Below the pieces are notes generated by a model. It was not told the DNA's origin. It was given only the letters and a program-made list of their open reading frames with translations, and searched no databases. DNA of 64,000 nucleotides from Montifringilla adamsi (taxonomy: Eukaryota; Chordata; Aves; Passeriformes; Passeridae). Made by a program: the position numbers and the translations under genes. Every line of letters begins with the position of its first letter. Position 1 is the first letter of the stretch. Below are positions 1 through 10,215 of this stretch, one piece after another. The stretch covers positions 3,921,899 through 3,985,898 of the forward strand of contig JAGGNK010011003.1 of NCBI GenBank assembly GCA_017590115.1, read 5' to 3'.

Positions 1-262
1 CAGGTGCATCTGTGATTGGCACATGTTGGTTGTTTCTAATTAAGAGCCAATCACAGATGCAGCTACATTGGATTCTGAGAGTCATAAGATTTTGTTATGT
101 ATGTTATTCTATCTTTGTTTTTTGTGGCCTTCTGATAATATTATTTTTTTTAGTATAGTTTTAATGTAGTATTTTAGTATAATATATAATATAAGATAAT
201 AAATCAGCCTTCTGAAATGGAGTCAAGCCTCGTGTCTCCACACATGGAGTGTTCACCTCAAC
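1..262 (+). mobile_element. Probable ERV LTR fragment (3' portion), cut by the window edge
   Basis: The segment has LTR-like layout: a CCAAT-containing stretch, an AT-rich stretch, an AATAAA signal near 199-204, then a short U5-like tail ending in CA near 262. Perfect 16-bp inverted arms at 5-20 and 46-61 contain the CCAAT motif and its complement. Family assignment is from general resemblance to songbird ERV LTRs and is uncertain. No internal retroviral coding sequence follows. Confidence 0.45.
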
Positions 263-2033
263 ACCTGGGAAACACTGAAATGTGCCCAAGTTCAGAGAGA
301 AACCCCAGCAAGAGTCCAGCAGCCCAGAGCAAGAGTGGTAAGGGCAGGTATAAAGCAATATTTACCCTATTTACAACATTTATCAAACCCTCTTTGATAG
401 GCTTGGCTGCACTTGGGGCTGCAGAGTGGAACAGGCTGGGCTCAAACCTGGCCAAGCAGTGAGGAGTTTTAAAATCAAATCTCCACCAGCTTGGGGCCAT
501 CAGAACATCATTTTGGGGGAAAAAAAAAGTGACAAAACTCCTGCAAGCCCTTCCTTTTTTTATTAAATGTCCTCCTGGGGAGTGGCAGAGCCTGGCTGAG
601 CAGGTGAGGACAGTGCTCCTCACACCTGCACTGCCTCCAAAGGAGCTGGGACATCCCTGCTGCTGGAACATGGGGATCCCCACAAAAGTGACACCTCAGA
701 GCTGCTTTATTAAACTGGGAATCTCCCTGAGGAAAAAAAGACCACAAGCAACAGGGAATTAGGACAAATTCTTTTTTAAATGACAGATCAAAGGCAATTT
801 GCTCTGGACATCAGAATACTTTTCTTTTTTTTTTCTGGACATCAGAATACTTTTTTTCATTAAAAAGCCATTTTTATTTCCTATGTGCTGTACAATTTCT
901 GTGGCCAGCCACTAGCCCTGCAGCAGAGGTTAGAAAATGGCACATCTGGTTTCCAAAGGATCCCTGCATGGCCACCCACAGCTGTAATTATGGCAACCAT
1001 TTGGGGAGAACCTGAAAGTATATATAAATATAAATATAAAAATAAAAATAAAAATTACCAAAAAATCATGCCAAAAAAAAAAATATATATATATATTCAG
1101 GAGATGCCATAGGATGGAAGGCACTGACTTCCCTCTTCCCTCCCTTGCCCACATCCCAGCTGCAGGAAACAAATTCCAAGTGACCCTCTGTGGTGAGCAG
1201 CTGCCAGAATGTGCCCGTTGTGGAGGGAGCAGCAGCTCCAGGTGGAGGTGTTTGCTTATGGAAAGTGCCTGGCCAGCTTCCAGCCCCCCAGATGCCCAGG
1301 AGAAGCTCAGGGATGCAGGAGGAACTCGGTGTTCAGGCTCCTGCCACGGGCTGTGTCCCTGTGTGCGTCCCCACGTCGCCCTCAGCTCCCACCTGGAGCC
1401 TGAGCATGACACAGAAAAGGAGCAAGTGACTCAAGGCAGCTTGGGTTTGGTTTCAGTGGCTTGAGAAGGAAGCAAATTCCTTCATCCTGAACAACTCCTG
1501 AGCCACGAGTGGCCCTCCCTTCAGCACAAACTCCATCATGGCCCTGAGCTCGGCCCGCTCCTCGTTCCTTGGACAGCAGCACAATGATCAAAAATAAAAT
1601 TAAAAAAAAAGAAAAAAGGGAAAAATATTTTTTGCTGCTCCCCATCCGATTTTTTGCACAAAACTCTTTTTCAAAATGCACAGGGCAGAGTTCTGCCCCG
1701 GAACAGGCAAAGAAAAGGGAAACTGAACTGGAGGCAGATGTGGTCACTTACTCACTCATGATGGCTCACAGATCATCCCACCCAGCCCCAACAAAAACTT
1801 CCTAAACCATCCCCAGAGTTTGAATCACTCTCTCCCTTCCTTTTCTTCCTGTACTAGAGACTCAAAAGTGCCTCCCCACAGGAAACTCACTCCTGGAATC
1901 ACTGGCAGGCTGGAGCTCCCTGCCCTGGCAGTAGCACCCTGACAGGCAGGTCTCAAAAAGGAAACGCATATTTGGCTTTCCAGCCTGTAACAGTCAAACC
2001 TGGAGCCCAAAATAAACTGGTTTTTTTCTCTCT
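263..2033. other. Intronic DNA, no gene seen
   Basis: Unique-looking sequence apart from AT-rich simple repeats at 1018-1096. Open frames on both strands are short and lack recognisable domains or splice-site context. Confidence 0.6.
1018..1096. repeat. AT-rich simple repeat
   Basis: Successive TATAAA/AAATA units followed by a poly-A run and an (AT)n tract. Confidence 0.85.
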
Positions 2034-2176
2034 CTCCTTTCCTCCACACACACTAAGCAGCACAGTTTCCATACCATGACTCCCTGCCTGCTGAGGTTTT
2101 CACACAGATGAAGAAGCCAGGAGCTGACTCCTCAGAGCAGCATCTTCACCCTTGACAAAAACAAACCAGCCCGCTC
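2034..2176. repeat. Dispersed 143-bp duplicate, copy A
   Basis: Begins ctcctttcctccacac and matches 6997-7139 in the same orientation at roughly 90% identity by eye. The flanks differ between copies. No family recognised. Confidence 0.8.
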
Positions 2177-3101
2177 ATACCTCAGAGTTATCTGCCCCAA
2201 GACAAGCTCCTTTTCCCCCTTTTTAAGAGGGCCAGGTTGGGAATGTCACAGTGTTATCAGGGCAGCTGCTCAGCTATCAGCAGTGGCCGTGGCTGTGCCA
2301 TGCAGGAGCCCAGCAGGCATCTGCTCTGTTTAATGCTCAGGAAACACAGGGCAGGCTTTAAGAAGGATGCAGAGGATGTAATGGAGCCTCTAATGTGTTT
2401 GGGTTTCTCCAGCGGAATCCAGTTTTATCAGGGAACAAAGGTCCTGGTGGGATTATCAGCAGAAAGAAAGCCAGGACCTGTCTGCTTGGGAGGGGCTGTG
2501 GGGGGGTTTGTGCCAAGGTGATTTCTCCCAGCAAAAGCAGCAGCACTGGGCTCCTCCAGCAAATCATGTGGAATTCTGTGGGATTTGCAGCACAAGGAAG
2601 CCCTTGCCTGATGCTGATTCCCCGGGGAAAGGAAAGAGAAGTCCCAAGCACACTGAAATGCAAGAAGAAGCAGCAAAAATTAAATGTGACTTGCAAGTGG
2701 CTCATTAAGAACCCAACAGAGCTCATCCCTGTTCCCCATCCGAGTGCTGCCACACGCTGCCCATGCCAAGGAATCAAACAGAGACCAAAGCTTTCCCTTC
2801 CCTCCTCCAATATCCCTGCTCCAGCTCATCACTCCTCACAACACACACAACGAGAGCAGGAGGAACTCAGTGTCAGAAACTTTGTCACAGGCAGATAAGA
2901 AAGTTGTCATTGAGAAAGCAGTCATTATTTGTGAGCTTGATCCTTATCTTGTTGTTTGGGATCTTTTTAATACCTGATTAATAGAACAATTATAATAGTT
3001 AGTTAAATTCGAATGCCAGCCTGTCTGTTATCCTGGTCAAGGTGTTTCAATCTCTCAAAGTTCAATCTCTTGGGTTCAAGGGCTCTCGATGAGGCCATGA
3101 A
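2177..3101. other. Intronic DNA, no gene seen
   Basis: No repeats recognised. The 2180-2340 stretch holds several GATA-type (TTATC/CTATC) motifs close together, which might be regulatory but is weak evidence alone. Confidence 0.5.
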
Positions 3102-3349
3102 ACAAACATAACCCAGATGCCACAAGCAGAGAGCAGCAACAAAAAACCACAGATTTTTCCTTTGCCTTCCAGAGCCTTGTCACCCTCCAGGAATCAGGGT
3201 TACACCTTCCAGGTGCCCAGAGGTGTCACAGCAAGCTGTGCCTGTCCCAGCAGCCGTGCACAGGGTGCCACTGCTGCTCCTGGGGGACACTGGGATGCTC
3301 CAGGATGTGCTCAGGAAAGGTGGAGAGGGATTATTTACTGGCAGAGAGG

Positions 3350-3570
3350 AGGGTTAGGTGGGGTATTAGGAAGGAATTCTTCCTTGTGGTGATGAGGGGC
3401 TGGGATGGAATTTCAGAGAAGCTGTGGCCGCCCCTGGATCCCTGGAGGTGTCCAAGGCCAGGCTGGACAGGGCTTGGAGCAGCCTGGGATGGTGGGAGGT
3501 GTCCCTGCCATGGCAGGGGTGGCACTGGGTGATTTTTAAGAACCCTTCCAACCCAAACCATTCTGTAAAA
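3350..3570 (+). mobile_element. CR1 3' end, plus strand (first copy)
   Basis: Contains successive CR1 hallmarks: gaagctgtggccgcccctgg, ggccaggctggacagggctt, gaggtgtccctgccatggca, then cccttccaacccaaaccatt at the 3' end. The element is 5'-truncated, which is usual for CR1. It forms the loop of the 3102-3870 inverted repeat. Confidence 0.92.
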
Positions 3571-3655
3571 CCTTCCTAATAGCCCACCTGACCCTCTTCT
3601 CTGCCAGTTTGAAGCCATCCCCCTGCCCTGGCCCTCCAGCTCTGTAAATAATCCC
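3571..3655 (-). mobile_element. CR1 piece, minus strand, inside the palindrome
   Basis: Reverse-complemented, this reads as CR1 sense sequence of the 'atggcttcaaactggcagag' type, truncated where it abuts the plus-strand CR1 end at 3570. It belongs to the right arm of the inverted repeat. Confidence 0.75.
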
Positions 3656-3945
3656 TGAGCACACCCTGAAGCAGCCCAGTGTCCCCCAGGAGCAGCAGTG
3701 GCACCCCGTGCACGGCTGCTGGGACAGGCACAGCTTGCTGTGACACCTCTGGGCACCTGGAAGGGTTAACCCTGATTCCTGGAGGGTGACAAGGCTCTGG
3801 AAGGCAAAGGAAAAATCGGTGGCGTTCAGCATTGTTGCTGCTCCTTGCTTGTGACATCTGGGTTATGTTTATTCTGGAATTCTGATTTGCCCTCAGCCTG
3901 AGCCTGTATCCCCAGCAGGAGCTCCTCTGAGCCCAGCTCACACCT

Positions 3946-4250
3946 GAGGGGCACAGAGGGGGCTGGGGGTCTCAGTGGGTTCCCCAGGTGGTCTCAGACA
4001 GAGCTGGGGGTCTCAGTGGGTCCCTAGGTGATCTCAGATGGGGCTGGGGGTCTCAGTGGGTTCCTCAGATGGTCACAAAGGGGGCTGGGGGTGCCAGTGG
4101 GGTCCCAAATTATCTCAGAGGGGGCTGGGGATGTCAGTGGGTTCTCTAGATGATATCAGAGGGGGCTGGGGGTCTCAGTGGGTTCCCCAGGTGATCTCAG
4201 ATGGGGCTGGGGGTCTCAGTGGGTTCCTCAGATGGTCACAGAGGGGGCTG
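3946..4250. repeat. 41-bp minisatellite, first block
   Basis: About seven units of 40-41 bp with a core of ctgggggtctcagtgggttc followed by a variable part containing ggtgatctcaga. Continues after the second duplication unit. Confidence 0.9.
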
Positions 4251-5209
4251 GGGATGCTCCAGGATGTGCTCAGGAAAGGTGGAGAGGGATTATTTACTGG
4301 CAGAGAGGAGGGTTAGGTGGGGTATTAGGAAGGAATTCTTCCTTGTGGTGATGAGGGGCTGGGATGGAATTTCAGAGAAGCTGTGGCCGCCCCTGGATCC
4401 CTGGAGGTGTCCAAGGCCAGGCTGGACAGGGCTTGGAGCAGCCTGGGATGGTGGGAGGTGTCCCTGCCATGGCAGGGGTGGCACTGGGTGATTTTTAAGA
4501 ACCCTTCCAACCCAAACCATTCTGTAAAACCTTCCTAATAGCCCACCTGACCCTCTTCTCTGCCAGTTTGAAGCCATCCCCCTGCCCTGGCCCTCCAGCT
4601 CTGTAAATAATCCCTGAGCACACCCTGAAGCAGCCCAGTGTCCCCCAGGAGCAGCAGTGGCACCCCGTGCACGGCTGCTGGGACAGGCACAGCTTGCTGT
4701 GACACCTCTGGGCACCTGGAAGGGTTAACCCTGATTCCTGGAGGGTGACAAGGCTCTGGAAGGCAAAGGAAAAATCGGTGGCGTTCAGCATTGTTGCTGC
4801 TCCTTGCTTGTGACATCTGGGTTATGTTTATTCTGGAATTCTGATTTGCCCTCAGCCTGAGCCTGTATCCCCAGCAGGAGCTCCTCTGAGCCCAGCTCAC
4901 ACCTGAGGGGCACAGAGGGGGCTGGGGGTCTCAGTGGGTTCCCCAGGTGGTCTCAGACAGAGCTGGGGGTCTCAGTGGGTCCCTAGGTGATCTCAGATGG
5001 GGCTGGGGGTCTCAGTGGGTTCCTCAGATGGTCACAAAGGGGGCTGGGGGTGCCAGTGGGGTCCCAAATTATCTCAGAGGGGGCTGGGGATGTCAGTGGG
5101 TTCTCTAGATGATATCAGAGGGGGCTGGGGGTCTCAGTGGGTTCCCCAGGTGATCTCAGATGGGGCTGGGGGTCTCAGTGGGTTCCTCAGATGGTCACAG
5201 AGGGGGCTG
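4251..5209. repeat. 959-bp tandem duplication, unit 2
   Basis: Second unit, shifted by exactly 959 bases with no difference noticed. It joins unit 1 in the middle of a minisatellite unit. Absence of divergence means either a very recent event or an assembly artefact. Confidence 0.93.
4309..4529 (+). mobile_element. CR1 3' end, plus strand (duplicated copy)
   Basis: Same CR1 fragment as at 3350-3570, carried by the tandem duplication, so not an independent insertion. Confidence 0.9.
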
Positions 5210-6028
5210 GGGGTGCCAGTGGGTTCCCAAATTATCGCAGAGGGGGCTGGGGGTGTCAGTGGGTTCTCTAGATGATATCAGAGGGGGCTGGGGGTCTCAA
5301 TGGATTCCCTAGGTGGTCTCAGACAGGGCTGGGTGTCTCAGTGGGCTCCCCAGATGATCACAGAGAGGGCTGGGGATGTCAGTGGGTTCCCTAGATGATC
5401 TCAGAGTGGGCTGGGGTCTCATTTGGTTCCCTGGATGATCTCAGAGGGAGCTGGGGGTGTCAGTGGGTTGACCAGATGGTTACAGAGGGGGCTGAGGGTG
5501 TCAGTGTCTTCCCTAGGTGATCTCAGAGGGAGCTGGGGGTCCTAGTGGTTTCCTCAGATGATCTCAGAGGGGGCTGGGGGTGTCAGTGAGTTCCCCAGAT
5601 GAACACAGAGAGGACTGGGGGTCTCAGTGGGTTCCCTAGGTGATCACAGGCAGGGCTGGAGGTCTCATTTGGTTCCCTGGATGATCACAGAGGGAACTGG
5701 GAGTGTCAGTGGGATCCCCAGCTGGTCACAGAGGGGTCAGGGGGTCTCAGTGAGTTCCCCAGATGATCTCAGAGGGAGCTGGGGGTGTCAGTGGGTTGAC
5801 CAGATGGTTACAGAGGGGGCTGAGGGTGTCAGTGTCTTCCCTAGGTGATCTCAGAGGGGGCTGGGGGTCTCAGTGAGTTCCCAAATTATCTCAGAGTGGG
5901 CTGGGGGTAACACTGGGTTCTCCAGATGATCTCAGACAGGGCTGGGGGTCTCAGTGTGTTCCCCAGGTGGTCTCAGAGGGGTCAGGGGGTCTCAGTGTGT
6001 TCCCCAGGTGGTCTCAGAGGGATCAGGG
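4905..6028. repeat. 41-bp minisatellite, main block
   Basis: Roughly 27 units of about 41 bp. Units share ctggggg, cagtgggtt and gatctcagag/gatggtcacagag elements, with point variants shared among non-adjacent units. Strongly G-rich on the plus strand. The short open frames rich in Gly-Ser-Val-Trp are products of the repeat. Confidence 0.92.
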
Positions 6029-6996
6029 GTGTTCCACCCCCCGTGCAGCTCTCAGGGCTCTGTGTTCTCCGGGGGAAGCCGAGGATGAGCCCAGGCCCCC
6101 CCTGAGCTCTGCCTTCCTCCCCTTCCTCTTCCGTGCCCCCTCCTGCCGGCCCTGCCACCCCCTCACCTCCTCCACAAGCACCAACTAAAAAAGGGAAAGA
6201 ATGAGAAAGTGAGTAGTGCAGGGCTGGCACTGCAGACAATGTCTGTCTTGTGTGAGTAATTTAGCACTGTGGCCAGTCAATCTGGTTTCTGGGCCCGATG
6301 CCCTGACCCTCTTTAGAGCTGCTCTCTCTCTCCAGCACAGTGTGAAACGTTTCCTTTCACAGCACTGACACTTTGCAGATTGAGACGTCAGGCCTGTCCA
6401 ACTGCAGCAAATTAGCAATTTTTCTTTTACTAATTGGAAATAAAAATGTTTGCTAAGGGAATAATTTGTAGGAATGCAGTGTTAGGTTTCCGGCTTTTTA
6501 TAAGGATGCTTTAAACTTTATCCATGTGCACTTTCCTTCTGTTTTGATGCCTTGCACTGTAAATTTTAATAGCTTACTTGACTGTTAACTTTACAGTCTC
6601 AGCCTTCCAAAGGATTAAATAAAGTTTTTAATTTATCTTCCTCTCTAAGGCAGCAGGATCTTCTTAAAGCCATTCCCTGCACTGCTCACCCACTCGAAAA
6701 TGAGCAGAGAAAAGGGACACAACTTCAAAGGGTTAAACCCTACACGGGGATGTGGCATCTGGATGAACCTCGGGCAGGAGATTTGTTTGCTGAGCCTTCA
6801 GCTCACAGCTCCCAAAGTTCCCTCGGAGAGTGGTGCAGAGAGATGGGCAGCAGACTCAGGAAGGCTTTCCAGCTTTAAATCTGCCAGGAACGGGCAATTC
6901 TGTACTTGTGAATCTGTTTTGGGGATGTGCTGGGCTCAGGCAGCGAGTGTCTGACCTTCTGTCCCTTCAGCTTTGCACTAATTCAGCTTTTTCCAT
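6029..6996. other. Intronic DNA with a candidate regulatory stretch
   Basis: 6050-6180 is C-rich. From about 6240 to 6640 the sequence is repeat-free with AT-rich homeobox-type cores, a TTTATAAGG run and CpG-containing words. This may be a conserved non-coding element, but only composition supports it. Confidence 0.35.
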
Positions 6997-7139
6997 CTCC
7001 TTTCCTCCACACCCACTAAGCAGCACAGTTTCCATACCATGAATCCCTTCCTGCTGAGGTTTTCACCCAAATGAAGAAGCCAGGAGCTGATTCCTCAGAA
7101 CAGCATCTTCACTCTTGGCAAAAAGAAACCAGCCCACTC
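6997..7139. repeat. Dispersed 143-bp duplicate, copy B
   Basis: Direct-orientation match to 2034-2176. Shared words include agcagcacagtttccatacc and atgaagaagccaggagctga. A 32-A tract begins about 70 bp downstream, but copy A lacks both the intervening DNA and the tract, so retroposition is not shown. Confidence 0.8.
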
Positions 7140-7210
7140 CATCAGGAAATATCAATATTTTGGGCAGGGTTTGGTGGTGAAAGTGTGGCGAATTTTTAAC
7201 TTTCACACGA

Positions 7211-7211
<1 letters not shown>

Positions 7212-7243
<32 letters not shown>
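7212..7243. repeat. Poly-A tract (32 A)
   Basis: Uninterrupted A homopolymer; length is likely variable or imprecise. Confidence 0.95.
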
Positions 7244-7245
<2 letters not shown>

Positions 7246-8057
7246 ACTGGGAGCAGCTTGATCTATTGGATCCTAAATCCCCTGCACGCTAATAACAGCC
7301 AGGAAAGATTCTTCATGTGCAAAAACCCCAGAAGTCCTTCAAGACAGCAGGATCAGGAAAGAGCCTCCTGGAATCTAGAAAACCCAGATAAGAAACTAGA
7401 AGTGAAAACAAACGCCCTTTTTGCTGAAATCCAATATTTTAGCCTAATGCCCCTGCAATTCCTGAGGCATGTAATGTCTTCCTGCACGGCACTCCAGTGG
7501 TACATTAGCTCCTGTAACAATGCCAGCACATAAAGAGTTACTGTTCTTTCCCCCCTGCACCCCCCACCCCCCCATAAAGCATTTGACAGCCATGCCTAAT
7601 AATTCTTTCTGGTGTGGTTTTTCTTTTTCTTGATGTCTTTATGTGAATATGAAGCCGGAGTGAAAGGCTTTGGGTGACCCCTGTGAGAGAGAGAAAGTAT
7701 GAACTACAGAGCAAAAGAGTGAGATATAGACTCCCTGCCGAGCCCTCAGCATCTTCCCTGGCAGCTCACAACTTGGCTTCAGAGGGCCTTTGTGAGGGAA
7801 AAAGGACTCTTCTTCACTCAGGCTGTGACAATAGGTGTTTTGTCAGCCAGGGACAGGATAAAAAGCAAGGGGTGGGAGGCGAGATCATCATCGGCCAGGG
7901 GCTCGCCTTTGGGGCCTGCAGATGTTGGAAGGAGGATGATTTATTGCTCCAGTGTCCTCAGTGGCATTTGGCCACCTTCCCAGAGCCCAGGCTTGGTGGC
8001 TGGGAGGGTGGGAGGAGGGAGAGCAGCACAACGAGGCATCTCCAAACCTTCTATGGG
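7244..8057. other. Intronic DNA, no gene seen
   Basis: No recognised repeat apart from a C-rich run near 7550-7575. Open frames overlap each other in several phases without domain similarity. Confidence 0.5.
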
Positions 8058-9030
8058 CAAAGTGTGCTGGGGGCGGCGGGAGAGGGCACGGCCGGGCTGG
8101 GACAGCGTGGAGGGACAGAGCAGCCACTAACAAAGTCGTATATTTTTATATTATTTTATATATTATATATATTAAAATAGATCTATTTTAAATTCCACCA
8201 GTCTAGAAAGCCCAGCAAAGAGCAGTGCAGGGGTTACCTGGGCACAGAAAATGAAATGCCAGGATGGTTTTGTGCTGGGAAGAACCCAACCCAAATTCAC
8301 ACCCAGGGGTTGGTTACCTGGGCTTGGACAATCAAATGCCAGGATGGCTTTGTGCTGGGAAGAACCCAATGCAAATTCACACCCAGGGGTTACCTGGGCA
8401 CAGAAAATGAAATGCCAGGATGGTTTTGTGCTGGGAAGAACCCAAACCAATTCACCATGGACAAAGTGTGCTGGGGGCTGTGGGAGGGGGCACGGCTGGG
8501 GCAGGGACAACCATGGAGGGACAGAGCAGCCACTCCCAAAGCTAGATATTTAAAATTATTATTGAAAATTATTAAATATCATTTAATATGTACATTAAAA
8601 TAGATCTATTTTAAATTCCCCCACTCTAGAAATCCCAACAAAGACTGGTACCTGGGCACAGACAACCAAACCCCAGGATGGCTTTGCACTGGGAAGAACC
8701 CAACTCAAATTCACACCCAGGGGTTATCTGGGCACAGAAAATCAAATCCCAGAATGATTTTGTGCTGGGAATAACCCAACCCATGGGTAAAGTGTGCTGG
8801 GGAGCTGCAGGAAGGGGGACAGCCATGACTGGGACAGCCATGGGGGGAATGAGTGACAGAGCAGCCATTCCCAAAGCTAGATATTTTTACATTATTATAT
8901 AGTATTAAAATATATCTAAATTTAAATTCCCCCACTCTAGAAACCCCAGCAAAGAGCAGTACTTGGGCACAGACAACCAAATCCCAGGATGGCTTTGTGC
9001 TGGGAAGAACCCAACCCAAATTCACCATCA
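8058..9030. repeat. Composite (higher-order) tandem repeat
   Basis: Three large units begin with an aaagtgtgctgggg module near 8058, 8462 and 8789. Each runs through a ggagggacagagcagccac-type module, an AT-rich stretch around atagatctattttaaattcc, and one or more ~80-bp modules of the aatgccaggatggctttgtg type. The number of ~80-bp modules differs between units (three, two, one), which accounts for the unequal lengths. Confidence 0.9.
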
Positions 9031-10059
9031 TCATCCCAAACCTCAAACTGAGAGGTCTGGGTGCGGTTTTGGGGTGTGGGCATGCAGGAATGACCCTTCC
9101 ACAGCTCCCAAGGGATGCCATATACCCAAGAAGTATTTCTGCATGGCTCTGCCTTCGTTCATTCACTAACGAAGGAGTGAGTAGAGCCAAGGTGCAAAAA
9201 TTCCAGTCTGGGCTCTGCCCCTGGCTGGCTGATCCCAAAGCCAATCTGGTTTGTGTGTGAATGGGAGGGAAGGAGGGATCTGGTGCCTCCTGCTCGCTCA
9301 GGAGCTCCAGAAAGGCTTGGAAGCAGCAAGGAGGATTTATGCAAATCAGCTGAGAAAGGCAGCCACTATTTTGGATGTCTCTCCATACCTAAAAAAAAAA
9401 AAAAAAAAAAATCCCAGACCTGTTTGAAGTCTGCCCACTGCTCCATATATCCACTATATTGAAATGTATCCCAGATCACTGAGCCAGGAAATCCTGGATA
9501 ATTTCCAAGAAGAAGGAATCACAGCCTAGCAAGAAATACACACCAAGACAGTGTATTGCCAGCAGTTTGATTTAGGACTTTTGCTCCAGCTCCTTCCTTC
9601 TTTTAATACACAGTTTTCCACCACACTTTCTATATAAATACTCTATCCTATGGCTGACAGCCTCTCTTAGTAGATTTATCCATTAGTGGATTTACTAAAA
9701 ATGTTTTCTACTGAAACAAGGGCAAATACTTCACCTCAGCAAAGGACAAATCCAGAGGCAGCATTAAAATCAAGCCCAGTAAATCCTAGACAAGATAGAT
9801 GCAATGAAAAACTTCGGGAGTCCCCTTGGACACAAATTATAGGTAGAAAAATTATTTAAAAATTATCAAAGAAATTCCAAAAGTGACTGAAAAAAACATG
9901 AGAGAAAATGTATCAAACCCCTAAAATGAGGCACAAAGATGGTTGATAAAGAAGTGAAGAGCCCTATTTGTCTCAGCTGCTAGGACCCACCAGCACCTCT
10001 TAGGAGTGAAATCTCCAAATGCTTTCCTAAGTTCCAGACACACTTTCCTGCATGTGCTC
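9031..10059. other. Intronic DNA, no gene seen
   Basis: Unique sequence with a 21-A tract at 9391-9411. No gene, exon or mobile element was recognised. Confidence 0.5.
9391..9411. repeat. Poly-A tract (21 A)
   Basis: Uninterrupted A homopolymer. Confidence 0.95.
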
Positions 10060-10215
10060 CAAACTGTTATAGCCATTTACAGAAGGAAGTGAAGCATTCA
10101 GAGGATAAGTGACACGTCCAAGGTCACACACAGAGTCAACTGCAGAGTCAACAGAAGAGCAAGGAGAGCTTTGCCGAAAATCCCTTGGCTTTGACTGCCA
10201 GACAATGGCTCCCCC
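10060..10215 (+). mobile_element. Probable ancient MIR-family SINE remnant
   Basis: Seen: an ordered series of words matching the 3' half of a MIR SINE on the plus strand: an agccatttacagaaggaag block (MIR: cattttacagatgaggaaac), then gataagtgacacgtccaagg, then aggtcacacacagagtcaac, and finally a tttgactgccagacaatggc block. Known: MIRs are tRNA-derived SINEs that spread early in amniote history and persist as rare degraded copies in birds. Divergence is high, as expected for that age. The A-box/B-box promoter half is not clear. Confidence 0.7.

Larger units (their letters stand above)
3102..3870. repeat. Long inverted repeat (CR1 fold-back)
   Basis: The left arm (3102-3374) and right arm (3571-3870) are reverse complements over about 270-300 bp with a few mismatches and small indels. 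The ~196-bp loop is a plus-strand CR1 3' end. The arms hold non-CR1 flanking DNA on the outside and the upstream part of CR1 on the inside. This is what an inverted duplication spanning a CR1 insertion junction would give. Confidence 0.9.
3292..4250. repeat. 959-bp tandem duplication, unit 1
   Basis: Starts at gggatgctccaggatgtgct and includes the CR1 end, the right palindrome arm, unique DNA and the first seven or so minisatellite units. It appears identical to 4251-5209, and every open frame in one unit is repeated exactly in the other at a shift of 959. Confidence 0.93.

Noticed and set aside
3331..4900. Identical open frame sets repeated at 959-bp spacing
   Set aside because: They lie in CR1 and palindrome sequence and are repeated only because the DNA is duplicated; not genes.
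10060..10215. A functional tRNA or RNA polymerase III gene at the MIR-like copy
   Set aside because: The tRNA-like 5' half with A and B boxes is not discernible; only the 3' half is seen.
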